Source of the DNA: Geosiphon pyriformis
Taxonomy: Eukaryota > Glomeromycota > Glomeromycetes > Archaeosporales > Geosiphonaceae
Direction: 5' to 3'
Assembly (NCBI GenBank): GCA_016748015.1
Contig: JAAOMT010000445.1
Location: 449,302 to 513,301, forward strand
DNA length: 64,000 nucleotides
Shown: positions 35,501 through 47,838 of the stretch, in pieces
How positions within the stretch are numbered: position 1 is the stretch's first letter
How the letters are laid out: each line of letters starts with the position of its first letter
Notes under the pieces: model-generated
The model's database searches: none
What the model was told of the DNA's origin: nothing
The model's input: only the letters and a program-made list of their open reading frames with translations
Made by a program: the position numbers and the translations under genes

Positions 35501-38500
35501 ATATTACCAAATTGCAAGTTACACTTATCCAACCCAAGAAGCTCAAATTCAACAATTAGAGCAAATAAATATTTAATTGTGTAAAAAATACATCATGTCT
35601 TGTGATAATAAATGGTGTTCAGAATGCTATGTTTTTAGCATTCTCTTATTCAATAAAGATGACCAAAAGGAAATTAAGTTTGGAGAACTCAAGCCAAAAG
35701 AAGAAATTGCAACAACTCTAATCTACTTTACTAAGAACCAATCAGTCCTACAACTCAAATATTTCAACAATAATGATTAAGGAATCAAACCAGAAAAAGT
35801 ACATGATATAGATGCTGAATATGATCTATAATACTCAAGAAAAAATACTTTGGTCCTCCAACCAAAATTTTTAATAAAAACTAACCTCAGAATTGCTTTT
35901 AAAATACTATCAAGAGCAATGTTTCAAATTGCATTCAGATTATTATTAGTAAGCAAAGAAATTAATGTTAAAAGAAGAATTATAGATGCAGGATACATTA
36001 TGCTACAGAATGAAACTAATAAACTATTCAAAATTGAACATGCTAAAAAGATTGCCCAAGCAATTTACCTACTTTTAATTAACATTTCAGATTTACAATC
36101 AGTTAACAACAAAAAACAATTAGAAAAAAGTGAAAAAAGAACTCAAAATTTTGGTTTAACTGGACGATTTACAGTTCCAGTAAACATAGCTTTTAATACA
36201 CAAAATGAATCTTACTAGATTTTTTAACTTCTTTAACCAATTACCATTTTACTTTTTGGAGAATATCATAAAATCTATACTTGATCAAAACCAATTACCA
36301 CCCAACAAATTTTTAAATCCAATAAACAAATCTGTTTAAAACATAAAATCTCAATCTCAAATATCTATATACCAAAAAAAATGAAAAAATTTCAAGTTAT
36401 ATTTTACAATCCAAACAACTACCTCATTGTTTTATTAAATAAATTAGAAATTGGAATCATATATAGCAATATCTTTCAAAATGAAAACTTTCAGATGGTC
36501 AGCAATTTCATCAAAATTGTAAAACATACACTATTCTCAAATCCAAATATTATTGCTACTACTGAAAACTAACACTTTTTGAAAGAAAAACTCTTTCGAA
36601 TTAATATGAATTCTTTAAAACCTTAATAATAAAAACAATTGAAACAGTTAATAGCTGAATTCGCTGATATATTTGCAAAAAACAACAATGATTTGGAAAA
36701 AACTGATATTGTTCAACATCAAATCTACACAAAAAATACTTCACCAAAATAACAACAAGCCTATCAAGTTCTATCTGCTAGCCACTAATTTATTAGAAAA
36801 GAGATTCAAAGAATCAATAATAGATTAATCTAACTATCAAGAAGCCTATAAATCTTACCAGTAGTTTTGGTTAAAAAAAAAAATAGAAAAATCAGATTTT
36901 GCATTAACTATTACCAATTGAACAATGTGATAATTGAAGATGCCTACTCTTGTTCCAGAATTGATGACATGCTAGATGTCTTAGAAAAAATCAAGTTCTT
37001 CTCAACTTTAGACTTGAAAAGTAGATACTGACAAGTTAAAATAGATCCAAAAGATCGACTCAAAACAGCATTTACCACCCAAGAAGAAAACTATAAGTTC
37101 AATATTATGTTTTTTGGACTTTGCAATATATTAGCAATATTCCAGTGACTTATGAATGTTGTATATGAAAAACTTTTATGGCAATCAGTAGTTGTCTATT
37201 TTGATAACACTGATGTGTATTTACCAAGTTTTGAAGCTTACCTTATCTACTTGTAAGAAGTTTTTCAATGATTACAGAAAGCAGAATTAAAGTTGAATAT
37301 TGAGAAATATCACTTTGGAAAAACAAGTCTAATTTTTTTTGGACACATTATTAGCAAAAATGAAGTTAAACCAAATTCAAGAACAATCAGTGCTGTTAAA
37401 AACTTTCAAACTTCCAAAAATACCACAGAGCTACAAAAATTTGTGGGATTAGCCTCCTATTATTAGAAATTCATAAAAAAATTTTCAGAAATTGCCAAAC
37501 TATTCAATTATCTTACCAACAAAAACATATCATATAAATGGACTAAAAAACAACAGAAAGCATTTGAAACTCTCAAAACAAAATTAACAACAGCCCCAGT
37601 TCTTGCTTACTCAAACTTCAACAAATAATTCTAACTAGTCACTAATGCTTCACACATAGCATTTGGTGTTATTCTATCATAATTAGATAAAAATGGCCAG
37701 GAACAAGTCATTGTTTATGTCAGTAGAACACTTAAACCAACAGAACTCAAATATAGTTCAACTAAATTAGAAGCTACCACAGTCATTTGGGCTCTTAAAT
37801 ACTTTCAACAATACTTGAAGAATGGAAAAAAATTTGATATTTTAACTAACAATATTGGCCTTAAATGCCTCAATAAAAAGAAAACTGAACAAAGTGTTAA
37901 ACAGTCTCAATAAAATAACTTTTTAGCAGACTACAAATATATTGTACATTATAAACCAGGAAAACTACACACTAATGTTGACAGTCTCTCAAGAATGAGA
38001 CAAGATTAATACCAACAACAATTCTACTACAACTTACCAACCTATTAACAAAAATAACTAAACAATAATAGATCTCAGAAATTACAACAACATTAAAAAC
38101 TATTTAAAGACTCTTACTATATTAGAAAATGGGTCTCCAAGTAAAAAACATCAATTATAATACCAATCAAAACAATATTTTATACACCATAACAAAATCT
38201 ATTATAAAAATTGCAAAAATTTAAATCAACTACTCAGATTAGTACAAAAGAATGAAAAAGAAACAATTCTATACAACATGTACACAAATTTTTTCTCAGC
38301 ACACTTGGGAAGAAATAGAACAATTCAAAGAACTTTTAAACATTATTTTTGGCCCCACATGCAAAAAGACATTTGACAATATGTAAAATTTTATGATAGT
38401 TGTCAAAAAAGAGAAGGAACTCGCCCCACAGAACTTTTAAATCCAATTAATGTTGGACAATCTTTTGACAGAATTGGAATTAATTTAGTCGGACCATTAC

Positions 38501-39452
38501 TTATTACAACTCAAGAAAATTATTATATTGCAGTTGTAATAGATTATCTCACCAAATGGTTTGAAATGAGAGTCATTTAAAGAGCAGATGCAAAATCAGT
38601 AGCAAATTTCATCTATGAAGACATTATTTGTAAACATAAATACCTAACTGAATTTTTATTTAATCAAGAAATACATTTTGTGAACAACTTAATACAAGAA
38701 ATTTGTGAACAATTCAATGTCAAAAGACCTCTATTATTATTTTATTATCCCTAAACAAATGAACTTGTAAAATGGTTCAACAAAACATTATGTGAAGCTT
38801 TAGCCAAAATCTCAACAGATTTTGAGCAGAAATAGAATATCTTTATTCCATTAGTGTTATTAGCCTACAAAACACTAAAACAAGATACTATAAAGCACAA
38901 ACTATTTGATCTTACTTATGAAAAGACAGCAATATTACCAATTAATTTTACAATAAAAACATATCCAGTGCAATCAATCAATGAAGAAAACTTTCAAAAA
39001 ACACTTCAAAAAAAAGTCTACACTTTTCTTAGTACACTGAAAAGAAAAAAACAAATAGTAGCTACTTATATTAAACACTTCTAAGCTTAACAAAAAGAAA
39101 GACATGATAAAAAATTGCCACCAGTTATCAACAAATTTAAAGTTAAAAATAAAGTTTTCTTACATAAAACTAAGACTGAAAAACAATAGAGTAGAAAATT
39201 TGAACATAAATGGAATAAACCATTTTATATTCATGAAATTTTAGGCAATAGATTATACAAATTAAGATTTGATGACAAAGTTCTAACAAAAGTTACACAT
39301 AGAGATAGATTGAAACACTATCATTTCAGAAACAATCCTGAACTATTAATTCTACAAATTGGTATACATTCCCCTTTAATTAATCCTGTAATATTTTCCA
39401 AAATTTAGAACCAATAGTTATAATAAAACAACAACTAAACTTGAATACTTAA
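32531..39452 (+). pseudogene. Element 2 Gag-Pro-Cys-rich-dUTPase-RT-RNase H-integrase relic
   Basis: Begins at the same conserved GTG codon as the other elements. Gag is at about 32.53-34.2 kb. The aspartic protease region is at about 34.3-34.75 kb, where the DSG triad reads NSG. The Cys-rich module is at about 35.0-35.65 kb, with CxxC pairs. dUTPase is at about 35.77-36.2 kb (IDAEYDL, then IIDAGY with about six codons missing after it, then AKKIAQAIYL). RT is at about 36.65-37.6 kb with YFDN where YLDD is expected. RNase H and integrase follow, with GPY/F-like WNKPFYIHEILG near 39215. The dUTPase frame runs into RT without a shift, so the ancestor had one polyprotein. Dozens of stops occur at Gln, Arg and Trp codons, with at least one frameshift before the integrase C-terminus. 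Dead. Confidence 0.83.
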
Positions 39453-39659
39453 TTTAACATTTTATAATAACTTTTTTAAAATACACAAAACATAAACCAA
39501 AAATAATAAATAATTATAAGAAACATTCAAAACCAAAAACAAATAAAAACCTTATACTCAAAAATAATTTTCTTTATTTTTTTTCAAATTTCATTTATTA
39601 GTTAGTCATTTTTATCATAATTATTTCTCGAAATATTCAATAAATATCTTAAAAATTAA

Positions 39660-40340
39660 TGTTAGCCTTGAAAATACTTCCTGATCTATCCATAATAATT
39701 AATAAAAGTCAAATTAATTACATTCAAAAAAAAACCACAATACTAGTAGTAAATTATTCTTAGAATTATCACTTCTATAGAAGAAAAACAAAAAGCTATT
39801 CTGGAATTCAGTTACCAAAACTGTTAAAGCAAGCACTAAAAAAAAATTTTTATTTGCCTCTATTAATATTTTACCAAATATTACAATATAACAAAAACTT
39901 TTACAACTTTTTAATGAACAGAACAATAACTATACCCTTATCTATAGATATTTTCACATTGGAAAAACACTTTATGAACGAAAACTGAATCTTGAAGCAA
40001 CAAACATCACTTCTGAAGCTATACAAAAACAAATTCACAATGAATTCAAGACAGCAGCTGAATCAACAAACATTTGCTACAAACTTAGAGCAGCATTTAG
40101 ACTCTATAATTTATTTAACACTTGTAAAAATGTCTTACAAAAATTTAATACTTTAGCCAATAAAGATTCAATACATTAGAAAGCTCACAAAACTGAAATT
40201 TCCACAGTTTTTAGATTAAATCACTTCAATTATTTTGGACCACTATCTTGACATTACAAATAATACTTAGACTTCAACAAAGCTCAGTCTTGAGGAAAAA
40301 ATTATGTTACCAGTAAAATTTTAGCTATTAATTAGCATGA
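39660..40340 (+). pseudogene. Element 2 extra 3' ORF relic
   Basis: Located between integrase and the 3' LTR and homologous to the ORF at about 59978-60656. Shared strings include SYSGIQLPKLLKQAL, FTLEKHF/FYIAKTL and KLSLEEKIM. The frame runs into the LTR and stops at a TAG inside it. It has no recognised family, signal peptide or membrane segment. Confidence 0.65.
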
Positions 40341-41279
40341 AATCATCTTCATAATTCTTATTATTAATTAGCATATACTATTATCATTTGAATTATCACT
40401 TATTATTTAATTAAATTATCAAATATTATTACTCAATTAATAACCTGATTTGTACTATAGAAATTAAGATAATCAAATTACACAATACTTTAAACCATTT
40501 AATATAGTTAAAAATTTGCCGAAATTGATAAAAAATTGGCCGAAATAATCAATAATTTGTAGAAATAACTTGGAGTATATTAAAATGTATTTTTAGTTTA
40601 CCAAAATTGAAGCAAAGAGAAAAATGCAAGTTCAAAGACTAGTGCTACAACAAGTTGTATAAAAGAAAAGCTTTTTTTTTCAAGAAAATGTATTTTTTTA
40701 TAGTATCTTATTATAATATATTACTTTAGATATCTTAATTATAACAAATTACTTTTTACAAAATCAAATAAAAATTAAATATTTGAAAATTAAATCCTTA
40801 AATTATTATACTTGAAATTTCTTTTACAACTAACATTTTGAAATTAATTAGCTACCAATTTCAGTAATCTGTTAGTGACTCCAGATCTGGATAGAAAACG
40901 TTTTTCTTGTTAGAATTCTATTTTTTTTACATTTTTTTTATTTTTTTATTTTTTTTTCTTATCATAATTATTAAAATAGCCTACAGACAAAATTTTTGTA
41001 GAAAAGTTGACTTTTATAGCAAAGTAACTACACATTTTTTAGTGAGCTTCCAGATGAGCAATTCTTAAGAAAGAGTTGACATTTACTACAATGTAACTAC
41101 ATAAAGCAACTGACATGGAATTAGCCATTTTACTTATAAGTCCAGCAGTTCAAATTATATGAGATAATTTGAAGATAAATTCAGTTATTAAAGATTCAAC
41201 TGCTTTCAAAAAACGTGAAATTAGCAACAGACAGACATTAACAAAATTTAAGAAAAGATACCAAAAATCTCTAATAATA
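40305..41279 (+). repeat. Element 2, 3' LTR
   Basis: 975 nt, from TGTTACCAG to CTCTAATAATA. The last bases are the usual CTCTGGTAACA altered by three transitions. It keeps the roughly 50-bp block missing from the 5' LTR. It is preceded by TCTTGAGGAAAAAATTA, a decayed polypurine tract. Confidence 0.87.
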
Positions 41280-41283
41280 ATGT

Positions 41284-44200
41284 CTTTGTTTGAATATTAT
41301 AAATTATATTTAACATCAATTTTGTGGACTTTTTTTGGTTTGATTTCTTGGTCATTGTTATTAAAATATTTAAGTTATAGGACTGGTTAATTTTTAATAA
41401 GATAGATTGAGATTGTTGCAATTTTTTTTAGTTTTTTCAAATTTAATTTTATATTCATTACTTTTACTTGACAGAGGAATACTAAAAGTATAATATTCTA
41501 AACATTATTGATCATCACAAAACATGACACATTCTTCATATAATTGAATATTCATTTGTTTTAATTATTAAATTTGAGCTTTTTTGGCCAAATAGATATA
41601 GCTTGTAATTTGGTAATAGGTTTCTACTTTGTTTTCATAATTCAATTCAGCTAATTTTATAGTGTATTTAATATATTCAGCTTCTTTTATTTGGCAGACA
41701 ATTTTTTAAATTCTTTAATTAATTAAAATTATGACTAGTTTATAGATTATTTTGGTATTATGTAGATAATAGTAGAATTTGTTAAGGGCATTGTTATAAA
41801 CAACATCAAATGAGATTTTTTTTTTACTTTTTTAGTAATTGAAAGTACATATTAGCAAATTTGATCACAAACTTCTCTTTTTCATTGTAATATCAATCTA
41901 ATTGTATTTTTTAAGTAATATTTTTTCACATGTTAAACAAAATTATTGTCCTATTTTTTATTTCTTTTTAGAAATTCAAATCATTTTTTATAACATGTTT
42001 TGCAGAAATAGCATGTTTGTTTTTTGTATTTCTCCTTTAGAGATGTGCAAGCTCTTATTTATAAAAGTTTTTTGTTGTACTCTTTGTATTTTAATAGAAT
42101 ATATAGTAGTTTTTTTTGTGATTTTAGTGTAAAATAATAAACAATATTCTATTTTCTGGTTTTTTTAAAGATTTTCTGTTCTGTTTTCTTAGCCCAATTG
42201 AATATTAATCCAAAAGCCATGTATGTTTTAATAATTGGCAATTTTTTTTTTCAAATTTGAATACCAGGGCTTTTTTTGATTGTTTGTTAAAAGTATTACA
42301 AATAGCAAGTACTCTACTGTATTGTTCTTAGTATAATATCTTGAATTTCTGAGTTTTTTATTTAAGTTTGCATTGACTTTGGGAAATCAATCATTTTTAA
42401 CAAGAGTTTAGTATTGGAGTACATCTATTATAAACACTTTAACTAAAATAATAATTTTATTAATTGTAAAAAAGAAATTGTCAATTTTTTCTATTGGAAT
42501 TTTTTTATATTATCAGCTGTAATGATGACTGTTTGAGCTGGTTAGTTCGCATTTTATTTGAGTTGTTGTATCAATTAGTAAGTGATAATACTTCTAGCAA
42601 ATCCACTATCTAAGATTAAACAAATTAGATTTCTTTCTACTTTGGTTTTAGTATACATAGCTGTAATTGCTTTTTGTTCATTGACTTCTGTATTGCTAAA
42701 CAAAAATGGTGATTTATTTGCTTTAAATTCAAAAAGAAAAATATCTGAGAGATTGGTGTTTTTAGCAATTTTTGCTAATGAAATCATATTACTGGAAAAA
42801 TTTAATCTTAATATTGCAGTTTTATTTTCAAAAAATGCAGTTTGTTGAAAATTCTGTTCCTTAGACATAGTTAGATAATTGAATTGAGTGTAATAGTGAT
42901 TGGATTTTTGTTGAATTGTTTTAAGGAATCAATTGATTGTTAGAATTAATTCTGTTGTTGTTTGTTGTAAAGCAATTTTAAGATACAAATTGGTTTTGTT
43001 GTACCAATTTTCTGGTTGGTACTTGGTATTGTTAAGTAAGTAGTATTTGATATTGTTAAACCTGTGGCTTATATTATTGTTGTAGAACAGGTTAATAATA
43101 ATTGTTTTGTTGTTAAAATCTTGAAGAATTATAAGTTGATGGCAGAAATTGGTAATAAAATTGCTGAGGTTAGAAGTAACATTGATTATTTTTAAATTAT
43201 TAGTCTCTTTGTATTTTTCTACAATTTCATTTTCAGTGTTCTGAAATTTCACAATAATGGCAATTTTATGGTTAATTGTTGAATGATGATAAAAAAAAGT
43301 TGTTCTAATTTTATTATTGTAATAATTAATTTGTAAAGTAGTTTTCTATTTTTTTAGTAAGTTGATCAATTTTTTTTTCAGCTGCTAATTTGGTTTTACT
43401 GATTGTAAGATTGACAAGTTTGATGCAGTTTGCTTCTTTTATTGCTATTTTGTAGTTTTTTGCATGTTAAATAACTGTAGCCAAGTCTTCTAAAGCATGT
43501 AGACAAACTTTTTTGATGAGTTTATTTTTTAATCTTGCAATAAATTGATCCAAAATCTGGGTATTGAAATAGTAATCATTGGTTTCTAATTGTTAAATTT
43601 GTTGAAGAAACTTGTTAAACTTTTCAAGATAGGTTATAACAGATTCAGCTGGTTCTTGTTTGATGTTTTAGAATTGGTTTCAAAACGTAATAGAAGTGTT
43701 GTTGTTAGTAAATTGTTTTAGGAAAGCATTTTTGAATGCTTGCCAAACTTTAAAGAATTCAACCAAGTTTTTGAATCATTCATCTGTAGTCCTTTAAAAA
43801 AAATAAGAAATGGCTTTAAGCATTCTGACAGCAGTCTATTCATTTACATTTTCTGCTTTCTGGACTTTATTAAATCATTCCTGTGGACTGGTGTTAGTAT
43901 TTTTTCTGTAAATTCAGTAATTTTTGCAATATAGATAGTTGTTATTTTTTTAGTATCTTTGTTTTCAATGGTTTTTTTTTCTGTAAATTTTGAAATGTCT
44001 TTACTATTATTAGAGTAATTGCTTTGGTTTTTTGCTAAGAAATCAAAAAGATTAGTACTGGTGAATATTGGTTTAAACTGTTGTATTAGACTTTTTGGTA
44101 AAATAAAATTTTCTGGTTTTGAAAACTAAATAAGAAATAAATTTGGTGTTTGTGATTAAACAAAAAAAATTGAAAATAGAGTGACAAAAAGTGGTAATTT

Positions 44201-44666
44201 CGAATTAGTTCTTGGTTTAGGTGTTTATAGGTGTTTAAAAATTGTATTTGATGTGTTGAGTATTGTTTGAATTGGTCAGGTGTTTTTTTTTGTTTTTTCT
44301 ACTTGTTTCGAGTTCAGATTGTGAATTAGCAAGATATTTTTTTTTGCAAAATTTGATAAATTTGTAATTTAATTTTTCAAAGTAAGTAGCATAGTTGTTA
44401 GCACTAATGTTTTCTGAATTTCTGTTTAAATAGTAAATGAGATATTCAAGAAGGTTTCATTTAATTTTTGTAATATTGTAGTTTCCAAAAAAATAATTGT
44501 TGATTTTGTTTTCAATGTATTAGAAAAGTGTTTTCTTAAAAGCTGTGATTCTATTTTGGATTTCAAATTGTTGTTTACAATATGTATAAATTGATTGATA
44601 GTACTTTAGAGTTAAAATATTTGAAATAGTTACTTCTTTGAATTTATTGTTGCTGTGTTATTTTTA
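41284..44666 (-). pseudogene. Element 1 Gag-protease-Cys-rich-start of dUTPase relic
   Basis: Minus-strand N-terminal half of the element 1 polyprotein. Gag runs from about 44.6 to 43.0 kb. The protease has an intact LDSG motif (LILDSGFARSIITY), within an open stretch at 42868-42575. The degenerate Cys-rich module spans about 42.3-41.5 kb. The first dUTPase motif is near 41330, ending at codons for SNKD at the element 2 junction. The rest of dUTPase is at 31561 and below. Stop codons follow the same Gln/Arg/Trp pattern. Confidence 0.78.
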
Positions 44667-44680
44667 TGAGAAAGCACCAA
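44667..44680 (-). promoter_or_regulatory. Element 1 primer-binding site
   Basis: TGGTGCTTTCTCAT on the minus strand, 2 nt inside the LTR end. It matches the TGGTGCTC-type tRNA-primer site of elements 2-4, with mutations. Confidence 0.65.
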
Positions 44681-44682
44681 AT

Positions 44683-44850
44683 ATTACCAAAAGATTTTGA
44701 TCTCTTTTTTTGAATGTTGTTAATGCTTAATTGCTGTAAATTCACATTTTCTGGAAGTAGTTCAATTTCTGATAACTGAATTTATTTTTAAATTATCTTC
44801 TATAATTTGAACTGCTGGGCTTATAAGTAAAATGACTAATTCTATATTAG
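44683..44850 (-). repeat. Element 1, 5' LTR fragment
   Basis: 168 nt corresponding to the 3' end of the LTR, matching 26288-26453. It is cut off exactly where the LTR of element 5 begins (TGTTATAGG at 44851). The remaining part of roughly 790 nt would lie beyond the right end of element 5, outside the window. Confidence 0.82.
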
Positions 44851-45770
44851 TGTTATAGGTAATTATTTAGGTGTTGGAGTAAATAACAAACTTATAATTT
44901 GGTGCTCAATAACTATTTTGAATAATGTTGGTATTACAGTTCAAGAATTTAATAAGAATTATAAATAATATAAATTAGCCAATCATGAAATAGCACAGCA
45001 ACAATTTATAAAAAGAAATGATTTACAAATAACAGCAAGCACTATCATGCAATAACAGCAAGCACTATTTTACAATAGCAGCAAGCACTATCATGTAAAA
45101 GCAGTAAGCATTATTTTACAATAACAGCAAGCACTATTTAAAAATAACGGAAATAGAGTATTATAAGACATTATTTTGTAAAACAATAATTATATATATA
45201 TACAATAATTTTAATGATGAAAAATTAAACAAGCTTCAACTAAAAGCAACAAATATCTAAATAAAATCTTATTCAAAAAGAATTAATAAAAATAATAAAT
45301 TGAATAAACATCACAATTACAAGATTAACAATAAAATTCACATAACCTCTCTAGCAAATGAAACTATTATTCCATCTCTGAACCCTTTGAAAGAATAATC
45401 TCTGATCAAGATTATTTACATGGTTACTAATTAAATTGAAAAAGCTTTATTATATACTTAGAGAAATTGCAAAAAGGCTATTAACATTCCGTGTTTCTAA
45501 ATTAGAGAAACACATTAGGCAATTGCAAAGATAGCCTCAAAAAAGACCCCAAACAGTAGGTAGATTTCAAATTAGCCTCTGAGAAGGAGTACACAACATA
45601 CAAAGACAACTAGAATTAAAGAGAAAACTTACATCACAACATTAAGAAAAAACCTTTAGTACATTATCATTAATATCCAACACATAAAATAGAGAAATTC
45701 ATGAGAGATTGATTGCAATTAAAATGGGAGATCAACAATTAAAATATACCAAAAAAACACTCTCATAACA
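44851..45770 (+). repeat. Element 5, 5' LTR
   Basis: 920 nt from TGTTATAGG to CTCATAACA, with a 6-bp terminal inverted repeat (TGTTAT/ATAACA). It contains five 23-bp tandem units at 45028-45142. The 4 bp before it (TTAG) belong to element 1's LTR. Confidence 0.78.
45028..45142 (+). repeat. Five 23-bp tandem repeats in element 5 LTR
   Basis: Units start at 45028, 45051, 45074, 45097 and 45120, each beginning AATAAC or a variant and continuing AGCAAGCACTAT. The trailing AATAACGG begins a sixth. They lie in the presumed U3 promoter or enhancer region. Confidence 0.9.
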
Positions 45771-45772
45771 TT

Positions 45773-45788
45773 TGGTGAACTCTACGAG
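45773..45788 (+). promoter_or_regulatory. Element 5 primer-binding site
   Basis: TGGTGAACTCTACGAG, 2 nt after the LTR end. It differs from the TGGTGCTC type of the other elements, so a different primer tRNA is likely. Confidence 0.6.
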
Positions 45789-45852
45789 AAAAGAAAATTA
45801 AAAAAAACTAATAATTAGCAATAATTCATTGCTAAAAAAAGAAGAAACAAAA

Positions 45853-47838
45853 GTGGCAACAAAAACCCCTACCCTTACTGTTCTTGAATTCTGTCATGTT
45901 ATTTACACACAAAATCAAAGTGATTTTAGATTACCAGAAGGGTGTTGTTCAGCAGAATCTGTTCTCACTTATTATATTAATGCCAGAATAAATTACCATA
46001 TAAAAAAAGAAGAAGAACTACATGATGCGAAACTTGGATTGTATAGAGAATTATCACAATACACTACAAAGGAAGTAGCAGTAATAGCCATAACTATTGT
46101 CAAAATCCATTACAAAATTGAGCAATATGCCAACAAAAAACACGTCCACAATTCAGAAATTAATCACAAAAAAAACCAGTAAAAACTAAGAACACTTGCT
46201 CAAACACCAAAGAAAACTGTCACTCAATCAATAAAGAAACAATGTACTTATTTACCTGAAAATAAATCATACTATTTTTCACCAGAAAATAAGATACAAA
46301 TTTCATTAGAAGCTGTATCATTATCAACATCAACTCCACAAACACCAAGAACTTCTAGTTATACTGATAAAATTAAACAACGTAACTGAAAAGACATACT
46401 AATTACAGAAGGATATTTATCACTATTCTAAAACCCTTTTTTTCAGCCAAAATTCGGAATAGGGTTTGAAAACCGTGAAGAGAAATCTGAATCGGAATCC
46501 AAAAAAGAGACCAGTAAAAAAACAATTACAAGACCAGTTACTGGAACAAGCAGCCAGTTCAGAAACCAAGAAACTTGTGATCAAGAAAAAGAACTGGATA
46601 TAAGAAAAACCACCTTTAAGAATGCTCAAGAAAATATTATTCCACCTTCTCTTATACCAATAAGCTGACCAGCAGAAAACGGTGATGAAATGGCCACACT
46701 ATACATCACAAGACTAACAGATTTCTTAGAAGAGGAAGAAAAAATGGACATGCACACATGGCTCAGAGAAGTGCAAAAAGCCATCTAGGCAAATAACTGG
46801 AGTGACCAAAAAGCAATCCAAATGTTACCTTTCTTCCTAAAAGGCACTGCCAACTCATGATATCAAAGCTTAGAAACAAAACTCATGAGCTTCACCAAAT
46901 TCAAAGATGCACTTTTAGAGTATTTTAGCAATCCAAATGCTGTAATCCAACTACAGAACAAATTCAATACTATCAAGCAAAGTACAAGTGAAACTGTTAC
47001 CCAATATCTTGCTTGATTTAATCAAATTTGCCATCAGATTGAAGCAATTGAGCAAAGATACTATACCAATTCTCAGGTTTTAAATCAATTTATTAGAGAA
47101 TTAAAAAGCAGCATTTTAGGAAAAATATGTTCTGTCCACTCTAATTCATTATCAGAAGCTGTTACACTTGCCAAAGTCTTTGAATCGGCTAAGAAAAAAG
47201 CTAAACATAGTCAAATGGTTAACATGATAATTGAGAAAAACAAGACAGAAACTTTAGAGAAGAAAGTAGCACAATTAGAGGAGAAACTCTCTAAAAAAAT
47301 AAAAAGTTATCTCACCTCGGACCCAGAAAGAAATAATACATACCAACCACCTCAGAGACACAACCAGGAATTCAGTAGCAGTCAAAATAATTGCTCATCG
47401 CACCAGAACTTCAAAACAGAAATGTGCACCTGCCATTTTTGCAAATATGTAGAACATTTGATTAGTCAATGTCAAATGCGAATGATGCACGAGGCATGCG
47501 AGAATAATTATTACGTGCCACCCCAAATGCCCAGAAATCAATACACGCCAATATTACATCAATACCCCATTATGTACCAAAATCAAAGAACTTACCAGCA
47601 ACAGCCCATGATAGCCAACCAAAATTGATGTCTTAAGCCCCAAAATCAGCCCATGTGGAATCAAAATATGTTGGTTCAGAGAAACCCAAACCATGTAGAA
47701 CCTAATCAGCAAACAAATGCAAACTACCCAAACTACCTAAATTTCCAGCCAACTTACTTTAATATATTGAAAAACTTAAATCTCAGTGTTACCTGAGTAG
47801 AAAAACCGATCCAAAGTTATGAAGAAATGTGACCAAAA
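45853..47838 (+). pseudogene. Element 5 Gag relic
   Basis: One reading frame from the conserved GTG (45853), interrupted by a few stops. The N-terminal helical region is like that of elements 3 and 4 (YYINARINYH). A Ser/Thr-rich linker follows, then capsid-like helices from about 46700 (MATLYITRL, WLREVQKAI). A CCHC zinc knuckle (C-x2-C-x4-H-x4-C, CHFCKYVEHLISQC) is at about 47433-47474, and a Gln/Asn/Pro-rich tail follows. Stops lie at positions such as TANS*YQS, where Trp is expected. The usual protease start is not reached before 47838. Confidence 0.75.

Larger units (their letters stand above)
31562..41279 (+). mobile_element. Element 2: Ty3/gypsy retrotransposon nested in element 1
   Basis: A full-length 9.7-kb element: LTR 31562-32485, primer-binding site, polyprotein relic 32531-39452, extra 3' ORF relic about 39660-40340, LTR 40305-41279. 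It splits the dUTPase region of element 1. The flanks GTGT (31558-31561) and ATGT (41280-41283) are a 4-bp target duplication differing by one transition. Removing the element and one duplication restores the frame of element 1's dUTPase. Heavily mutated by transitions; not functional. Confidence 0.88.
26288..44850 (-). mobile_element. Element 1: Ty3/gypsy retrotransposon, split by element 2
   Basis: Reading on the minus strand: 5' LTR remnant 44850-44683, primer-binding site 44680-44667, then Gag and protease. The start of dUTPase runs to about 41284. The element is then interrupted by element 2 (41279-31562). dUTPase resumes at 31561, followed by RT (about 30.6-29.9 kb), RNase H, integrase (about 29.3-28.2 kb), the extra 3' ORF (about 27.8-27.3 kb) and the 3' LTR (27245-26288). 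The two halves join in register within dUTPase, which proves the nesting. The 5' LTR is itself cut by the LTR of element 5 at 44851. The element is crippled by dense C-to-T and G-to-A changes. It belongs to the same family as elements 2 and 3. Confidence 0.85.
44851..47838 (+). mobile_element. Element 5: Ty3/gypsy retrotransposon, left part only
   Basis: Consists of a 920-nt LTR (44851-45770), a primer-binding site and most of a Gag gene. It stops near 47838, where the LTR of element 4 begins. Protease and pol are missing here. The simplest reading is that element 4 inserted into element 5 and the remainder lies to the right of the window. It belongs to a different subfamily from elements 1-3: the LTRs are unrelated in sequence although both begin TGTTA and end TAACA. 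Confidence 0.75.
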
